Source: Phoronis ovalis (lineage: Eukaryota; Phoronida; Phoronidae). From it: 24,245 nucleotides of DNA. The translations under genes were made by a program, and so were the position numbers. Shown here piece after piece: positions 23,001 to 24,245 of the stretch (its first letter is position 1; the number at the start of each line of letters is the position of its first letter). The notes under the pieces were generated by a model. It did not search any database. It saw only the letters and a list, made by a program, of their open reading frames with translations, and had not been told where the DNA came from. The DNA is taken from positions 1-24,245 of the forward strand of contig JAOXYB010068833.1 in the NCBI GenBank assembly GCA_028565635.1, in the 5' to 3' direction.

Positions 23001-23506
23001 AGGTCAAAATTAGCAAAACTGTGACCTCTTAACTTTATCACTTCACTTGGATTATGAAAATTTGAGAAAGATTTAGTTAAATAACAGTGTCACAGTATAT
23101 CTCGAGTCCATACATCACCATTATTTACTGAATATAAATAACATCCACATTACTTACAAGTGTGCAAGTACTAAAAAAAATTCTACACTCTAATACTTTG
23201 CTGAATGATGCATTTCTTAGCGAAAAAAGAACATTATGCTTTCTGACTTTATTTTTGAAAAATTCAAAAAGTACAATTTCTGACAGTTTTTGACTGCACT
23301 TCCAAAACTCATAGTAAAATGGCTATATTCCACACCCAAAGCATTATTTATACCATTATAGTTTCCATACGGATCGGATGATGGACCAGTTCTATGAGTA
23401 GGTGTAGATCCAGAGAGACGTCTCCAAGTGTATGAAGAAGATCCTTTATACCGAGTTCTATAATCACAGAAATCTCTTGTAAACGTACAGTTTGGATTGC
23501 CAACAA
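4193..23506 (-). CDS. MAM/LDLa mosaic extracellular protein gene, 21 exons, both ends open
   Basis: Spliced gene model read from splice sites. The 21 exons (listed separately) sum to 4605 nt, 1535 codons, with no internal stop, and all 20 introns are phase 1. Domains by approximate residue of the visible part: MAM1 1-170, LDLa1 171-206, MAM2 207-376, LDLa2 377-412, MAM3 413-587, MAM4 588-756, LDLa3 757-792, MAM5 793-939, LDLa4 940-975, MAM6 976-1126, MAM7 1127-1286, LDLa5 1287-1324, MAM8 1325-1499, LDLa6 1500-1535. Each MAM keeps its four cysteines (CxF..C, GCLxFxY, final C). Each LDLa has six cysteines. MAM domains mediate adhesion or assembly and LDLa domains are Ca-dependent ligand-binding modules, so a secreted or cell-surface protein is inferred. 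The nearest known architecture is MALRD1 type; orthology is not shown. Signal peptide, possible membrane anchor and stop codon are not visible. Ligand unknown. Confidence 0.9.
4900..5043 (-). CDS. exon 20: MAM8, N-terminal half
   Basis: 144 nt, phase 1 to 1. Acceptor GGCTTTGTAG, donor GTAAGG. The most typical MAM start here: [17 protein letters not shown], then DHTYG, the textbook DHTxG loop. Confidence 0.9.
5044..7213 (-). other. intron between LDLa5 and MAM8 exons (2170 bp)
   Basis: About 1.5 kb of this intron is the LINE. The remaining roughly 600 bp is AT-rich with no other feature recognised, apart from two CATATTTATACC copies 33 bp apart (5591, 5624). Confidence 0.85.
5635..7195 (-). 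mobile_element. decayed CR1-like LINE fragment (reverse transcriptase)
   Basis: In the LDLa5-MAM8 intron, same strand as the gene. One open stretch (6555-6845) keeps reverse-transcriptase motifs: [12 protein letters not shown] (motif A), a GVPQ..LGPLLF block (normally GS, here RT) and FADD (6564-6575), followed at once by a stop. Upstream, broken frames up to about 7190 resemble the KGD..PISLT region. Downstream, pieces such as [16 protein letters not shown] and TRGHTLR (in 5809-5991) occur in shifting frames. A GAAGAAGAG-like tract near 5635-5650 may be the 3' end. 5' truncated and riddled with stops and frameshifts; not active. End coordinates approximate. Confidence 0.88.
7214..7327 (-). 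CDS. exon 19: LDLa5, longer variant
   Basis: 114 nt (38 codons against 36 for LDLa1-4), phase 1 to 1. Acceptor TTTGTTTACAG, donor GTAAGT. Six cysteines, with CPLSPGEC spacing in the middle and [15 protein letters not shown] at the end; the CDG is CDF and an aspartate is glutamate. A LINE starts within about 20 bases of the donor. Confidence 0.9.
7328..8548 (-). other. intron between MAM7 and LDLa5 (1221 bp)
   Basis: AT-rich, many A and T runs, no module or repeat recognised. The open frame at 7466-7714 shows no domain and is treated as chance. Confidence 0.8.
8549..8905 (-). CDS. exon 18: MAM7, C-terminal half
   Basis: 357 nt, phase 1 to 1. Acceptor TATTCCAG, donor GTAAGC. Begins [15 protein letters not shown], then [23 protein letters not shown] and [12 protein letters not shown]. 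The usual PxGxY turn reads PPEAY, with the glycine lost. Confidence 0.9.
10248..10255. repeat. target-site duplication, left copy (TCAAGGTA)
   Basis: Identical to 10943-10950 on the other side of the inverted-repeat element; marks the insertion event. Confidence 0.75.
10256..10942. mobile_element. hAT-like non-autonomous DNA transposon with long TIRs
   Basis: The left end (10256-10340) and the reverse complement of the right end (10942-10863) share long blocks: CAGTCTGAATAAA, TTAGTGT, CTTCTCAACTAA, TGGGCTTAA, CATAGTC. The 8-bp sequence TCAAGGTA flanks it at 10248-10255 and 10943-10950, with one unmatched C at 10942. An 8-bp duplication and ends starting CAG fit the hAT superfamily; P and Merlin elements also make 8-bp duplications. 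At 687 bp with no long frame it would depend on a transposase supplied elsewhere. It lies in the MAM7 intron, 20 bp past the exon 17 donor. Confidence 0.8.
10943..10950. repeat. target-site duplication, right copy (TCAAGGTA)
   Basis: Matches 10248-10255 exactly. It sits 19 bases before the last base of exon 17 on the plus-strand scale, so the insertion came very close to the splice donor. Confidence 0.75.
10970..11092 (-). CDS. exon 17: MAM7, N-terminal half
   Basis: 123 nt, phase 1 to 1. Acceptor ATCTTACAG, donor GTAAGT. Begins [16 protein letters not shown], ends YPDPFGRR. The intron before it is only 131 nt, leaving no room for an LDLa, so MAM6 and MAM7 are directly adjacent. A second GT, 3 nt upstream (GTAGTA), is also in phase; GTAAGT is the stronger. 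A transposon lies 20 bp beyond this donor. Confidence 0.87.
11224..11568 (-). CDS. exon 16: MAM6, C-terminal half
   Basis: 345 nt, phase 1 to 1. Acceptor TATTTTTTAG, donor GTAATT. Has a Thr/Ser-rich opening without the YLY motif, then [31 protein letters not shown] and [11 protein letters not shown]. An exact GTAAGT lies inside the exon (GT at 11545-11544), 23 nt from its start; using it would shift the frame, so it is taken as unused. Confidence 0.88.
11569..12386 (-). other. two introns flanking exon 15 (314 and 396 bp)
   Basis: Introns 11569-11882 and 11991-12386; exon 15 lies between. AT-rich, nothing further seen. A GTAAGTGG near 12249 on the minus strand has no plausible exon attached. 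Confidence 0.75.
11883..11990 (-). CDS. exon 15: MAM6, N-terminal half
   Basis: 108 nt, phase 1 to 1. Acceptor TTATTTTCAG, donor GTAAGA. Starts [16 protein letters not shown], then a GSWF strand. The DHTxG loop is replaced by [10 protein letters not shown]. Same length as the LDLa exons but clearly MAM by sequence. Confidence 0.82.
12387..12494 (-). CDS. exon 14: LDLa4
   Basis: 108 nt, phase 1 to 1. Acceptor CATTGTTTCAG, donor GTAAGC. Six cysteines (CGQAEFRC ... [16 protein letters not shown]); the usual serine of SDE is threonine. No long open frame marks it, so it is easily missed by ORF scanning. Confidence 0.92.
14016..14047. repeat. perfect 12-bp inverted repeat, GGAAAACGGTCA arms
   Basis: Arms 14016-14027 and 14036-14047 around an 8-base loop. 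Lies in the MAM5-LDLa4 intron in a patch (about 13960-14150) with higher GC than its surroundings; probably part of an interspersed repeat. Confidence 0.85.
14098..14117. repeat. near-palindrome ACCGTGTTCT/AGAAAACGGT
   Basis: Twenty bases, one mismatched pair, carrying the same AAAACGGT core as the hairpin 50 bases to the left. A further TGACCGTTTTCT occurs at 12929-12940 in the same intron. Confidence 0.7.
14315..14626 (-). CDS. exon 13: MAM5, C-terminal half
   Basis: 312 nt, phase 1 to 1. Acceptor TTCTTTTAG, donor GTAAGT. Carries [11 protein letters not shown], a tryptophan strand, [26 protein letters not shown]. It is the shortest second half of the eight MAMs, with a compact loop before the AIDE strand. 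Confidence 0.9.
14627..15552 (-). other. intron within MAM5 (926 bp)
   Basis: AT-rich; the open frame at 15111-15350 lacks any recognisable motif and suitable splice sites. Confidence 0.8.
15553..15681 (-). CDS. exon 12: MAM5, N-terminal half
   Basis: 129 nt, phase 1 to 1. Acceptor ATTTTTAG, donor GTAACT. Begins [18 protein letters not shown], then a Gly/Tyr/Pro-rich stretch and VFGSKTG. It sits between LDLa3 and the second half of MAM5. Confidence 0.83.
15682..16121 (-). other. intron between LDLa3 and MAM5 (440 bp)
   Basis: AT-rich, no feature seen. Confidence 0.8.
16122..16229 (-). CDS. exon 11: LDLa3
   Basis: 108 nt, phase 1 to 1. Acceptor TGCTTGATAG, donor GTAAGT. Six cysteines, [16 protein letters not shown] at the Ca-binding end (canonical acidic residues). 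A plus-strand open frame crossing this exon is its antisense shadow. Confidence 0.92.
16525..16875 (-). CDS. exon 10: MAM4, C-terminal half
   Basis: 351 nt, phase 1 to 1. Acceptor TTTTGCAG, donor GTATGT. Begins GYYLYVNG, then [25 protein letters not shown] and [12 protein letters not shown]. It has an extra cysteine (RGCAHG) beyond the four MAM cysteines. Resembles the MAM1 second half more than its neighbours. Confidence 0.92.
16876..17209 (-). other. GC-AG intron within MAM4 (334 bp)
   Basis: Begins GCAAGA and ends TTTTGCAG in transcript direction, and carries the CA repeat. The only non-GT donor among the 20 introns. Confidence 0.8.
16997..17028. repeat. (GT)16 microsatellite
   Basis: Thirty-two bases of uninterrupted GT on the plus strand, hence CA in the transcript, about 120 nt upstream of exon 10 and inside the GC-AG intron. 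Confidence 0.98.
17210..17365 (-). CDS. exon 9: MAM4, N-terminal half, followed by a GC donor
   Basis: 156 nt, phase 1 to 1. Acceptor GTTATTTCAG. It carries [11 protein letters not shown] and then [20 protein letters not shown], close in pattern to the same part of MAM1. The frame-consistent donor is ACAG|GCAAGA, a GC-AG intron. The nearest downstream GT in the frame is in the wrong phase, so the GC donor is favoured. Confidence 0.85.
17666..18061 (-). CDS. exon 8: MAM3, C-terminal half
   Basis: 396 nt, phase 1 to 1. Acceptor ACTATTGCAG, donor GTATGT. Contains an Asn/Thr-rich loop after the first strand, [30 protein letters not shown] and [13 protein letters not shown]. The last MAM strand has DQ in place of the usual DD or DE. 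The next exon is another MAM start, with no LDLa between. Confidence 0.9.
18062..18436 (-). other. intron within MAM3 (375 bp)
   Basis: AT-rich with no feature seen. Confidence 0.8.
18437..18565 (-). CDS. exon 7: MAM3, N-terminal half
   Basis: 129 nt, phase 1 to 1. Acceptor GTTAATTAG, donor GTACTC (weak). Begins [13 protein letters not shown], the CxF..C start of a MAM, followed by a serine run and a DYEWNL tryptophan strand. Ends FNPPDKWG and joins to SFARVHYYS. Confidence 0.83.
18742..18801 (-). pseudogene. MAM-end-like relic or poison exon in the LDLa2-MAM3 intron
   Basis: A 60-nt stretch bounded by an acceptor-like GCAAAATAG and a consensus donor GTAAGTAG. Read in phase 1, as all neighbours are, it gives YDDLSFG, then TGA (18752-18754), then CPS. 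This resembles the end of a MAM domain (DDISF..G.C) interrupted by a stop. It is either the decayed end of a lost MAM or an alternative exon that would truncate the protein. The match is short, so chance is not excluded. Confidence 0.45.
18939..19046 (-). CDS. exon 6: LDLa2, with an altered calcium-site end
   Basis: 108 nt, phase 1 to 1. Acceptor TTCTAATTGCAG, donor GTACGT. Six cysteines spaced like LDLa1, with CDGIINC. The last segment is [10 protein letters not shown]: the usual aspartate after the fifth cysteine is asparagine and the SDE triplet is VDE. Disulphides should form, but Ca binding may be weaker (inference). Confidence 0.9.
19047..20256 (-). other. intron between MAM2 and LDLa2 (1210 bp)
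   Basis: Strongly AT-rich, long A and T runs, no exon, repeat family or RNA gene recognised. Confidence 0.8.
20257..20649 (-). CDS. exon 5: MAM2, C-terminal half
   Basis: 393 nt, phase 1 to 1. Acceptor TTTTTATAG, donor GTAAGT. Starts SSSPYLYAL, then [21 protein letters not shown] and [12 protein letters not shown], the usual MAM strands and final cysteine. It is longer than the other second halves because of an insert between the third cysteine and the tryptophan strand. Confidence 0.9.
20650..21208 (-). other. intron within MAM2 (559 bp)
   Basis: AT-rich. The open frame at 20782-20979 is hydrophobic by base composition only and has no splice support. Confidence 0.8.
21209..21325 (-). CDS. 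exon 4: MAM2, N-terminal half
   Basis: 117 nt, phase 1 to 1. Acceptor GTTTTTTAG, donor GTATTT (the weaker of the donors here). It begins [15 protein letters not shown], the paired-cysteine start of a MAM. It lacks the DHTxG-like loop and joins in frame to SPYLY in the next exon. Short, so recognised mainly by motif, phase and position. Confidence 0.82.
21604..21711 (-). CDS. exon 3: LDLa1
   Basis: 108 nt (36 codons), phase 1 to 1. Acceptor TTATTTTAG, donor GTATGT. The exon is exactly one LDL-receptor class A module with six cysteines and the canonical Ca-binding end [16 protein letters not shown]. Flanked by MAM1 and MAM2. Confidence 0.92.
21712..22211 (-). other. intron between MAM1 and LDLa1 (500 bp)
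   Basis: AT-rich, no feature seen. Confidence 0.8.
22212..22568 (-). CDS. exon 2: MAM1, C-terminal half
   Basis: 357 nt, phase 1 to 1. The acceptor is GTTACAG and the donor is GTAAGT. It starts with GYYLY, continues through SGCLQFYY and [10 protein letters not shown], and ends at [12 protein letters not shown], all MAM landmarks. A run of six tyrosines (22273-22290, five TAT codons and one TAC) sits in the loop before the last strand and is a coding trinucleotide microsatellite. Confidence 0.9.
22569..23353 (-). other. intron within MAM1 (785 bp)
   Basis: AT-rich, no feature seen. The open frame at 22440-22769 is out of frame with exon 2 and is a shadow. Confidence 0.8.
23354..23506 (-). 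CDS. exon 1 of visible gene: MAM1, N-terminal half
   Basis: 153 nt, phase 1 to 1. Acceptor TTTTGTAG precedes the exon and donor GTATAA follows it. It opens with the MAM signature NCTFTRDFC and ends in a [10 protein letters not shown] motif, the counterpart of the DHTxGxGxY loop before the second half of a MAM domain. Because it starts in phase 1, at least one more 5' exon exists, either in the last 740 bases or beyond the window. Confidence 0.85.
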
Positions 23507-24245
23507 CTACAAAATTAATAAAGATAACATTTAGTTTATGAACAAACATGAAACGAAACAAAGTAATACCAAAAACCTTTTAATTTCTACAAAAAGTGTT
23601 GTTTTAATGGATGGATTATCTCACTAAAATGGAGGCGTGCAAAGTAACGTAAACTTCAACCAACAGTAGGTTTACAAACAAACTGCACTTCAACATTGCT
23701 ATTGTTTTCAGAAACAAAGCCAATAGCTCAATTTGTACTTTATTGCAGAAGGAAAGTTTCCTCATTGTGCTTTGTTAATTTTATTGAAATGTTATGGACC
23801 TTCAGTGGGACATAACATACTGGGGGTGTGCCTAGGGTAAACATCTTGGATTTGAATTGTAAGCTTTTTAATTTTGGATTGCAACCATTGCAAAAATTCA
23901 AAAAATTAGCTTGCTACCCATTTGCTTACAAATAAATTTGAATATTTTCACAAAATTTTGGGATTGCTTTTATGTTATTTTAAAAATTATGGATTTCTTC
24001 ATCTAGATTCTCAAGTTTTTGATTGGATTGCACTTGCCAACTAAAATAATTGTGGTTTTGCTCTGGCAGCACTACCTATACTCAAAACAACAATTAGCGT
24101 CCCCCAGGCGTAAAATTAAATGCACTGTATTTGGTATACATAGTAACATTAACATTCTTTTCATTAATCCTTTTCCTCCCAGGTGACGATATATCGGCAG
24201 TACTTCAACATATTCTAATTAAATGAAAATAATCATTTTGCATAA
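23507..24245. other. upstream flank or intron, no supported exon
   Basis: A phase 1 exon must lie upstream of exon 1, but none is convincing here. No cysteine-rich LDLa pattern is visible on the minus strand. A signal-peptide-like frame at 23625-23696 has the wrong phase. Confidence 0.6.

Noticed and set aside
23625-23696. Signal-peptide-like frame on the minus strand (MLKCSLFVNLLLVEVY...) followed by a GTGAGA donor
   Set aside because: The donor is phase 0, but exon 1 needs a phase 1 partner, and no alternative start restores the phase. Hydrophobicity alone is expected often in such sequence.
1-24245. CRISPR arrays, bacterial operons, riboswitches, tRNA or rRNA genes
   Set aside because: The window is eukaryotic by its introns and repeats, and none of these structures is visible.

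Overview
The window is AT-rich metazoan genomic DNA with spliceosomal introns, a CR1-like LINE, a small DNA transposon and satellite-like repeats. Nothing in it identifies the species. An invertebrate is the natural guess from the LINE and the many MAM/LDLa cassettes, but that is inference.

One gene dominates. On the minus strand, from about 23506 down to 4193, 21 exons can be joined by reading splice sites directly. They give 4605 nt (1535 codons) of uninterrupted frame. The product is a mosaic extracellular protein made only of MAM domains (8) and LDL-receptor class A domains (6). In transcript order it reads MAM1-LDLa1-MAM2-LDLa2-MAM3-MAM4-LDLa3-MAM5-LDLa4-MAM6-MAM7-LDLa5-MAM8-LDLa6. All 20 introns are phase 1. 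Each MAM is split by one intron at the same place, just before the YLY-like strand, and each LDLa has its own exon except the last, which is fused to the MAM8 exon. This is the layout of the MALRD1-type family (MAM and LDL-receptor class A domain-containing proteins). Both ends are open: the first exon seen starts in phase 1 and the last ends at a phase 1 donor, so the signal peptide and C-terminus are not seen.

Layout: 1-816 is AT-rich with a GC-rich patch at about 170-345. About 929-1165 is a degenerate 33-bp minisatellite. About 1180-2850 is a mosaic tandem array with long (about 300-330 bp) and short (about 140-147 bp) units. 2851-4192 has no firm gene. 4193-23506 is the MAM/LDLa gene. 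23507-24245 shows no convincing exon.

Introns of note: a decayed LINE (about 5635-7195) in the LDLa5-MAM8 intron; a 687-bp hAT-like non-autonomous element with long terminal inverted repeats and a perfect 8-bp target duplication (10256-10942) in the MAM7 intron; a GC-AG intron carrying a (GT)16 tract; palindromes sharing an AAAACGGTCA core near 14016-14117; and a 60-nt MAM-end-like exon with an in-frame stop (18742-18801), either a relic or a poison exon. Most other open frames are intron or repeat noise.
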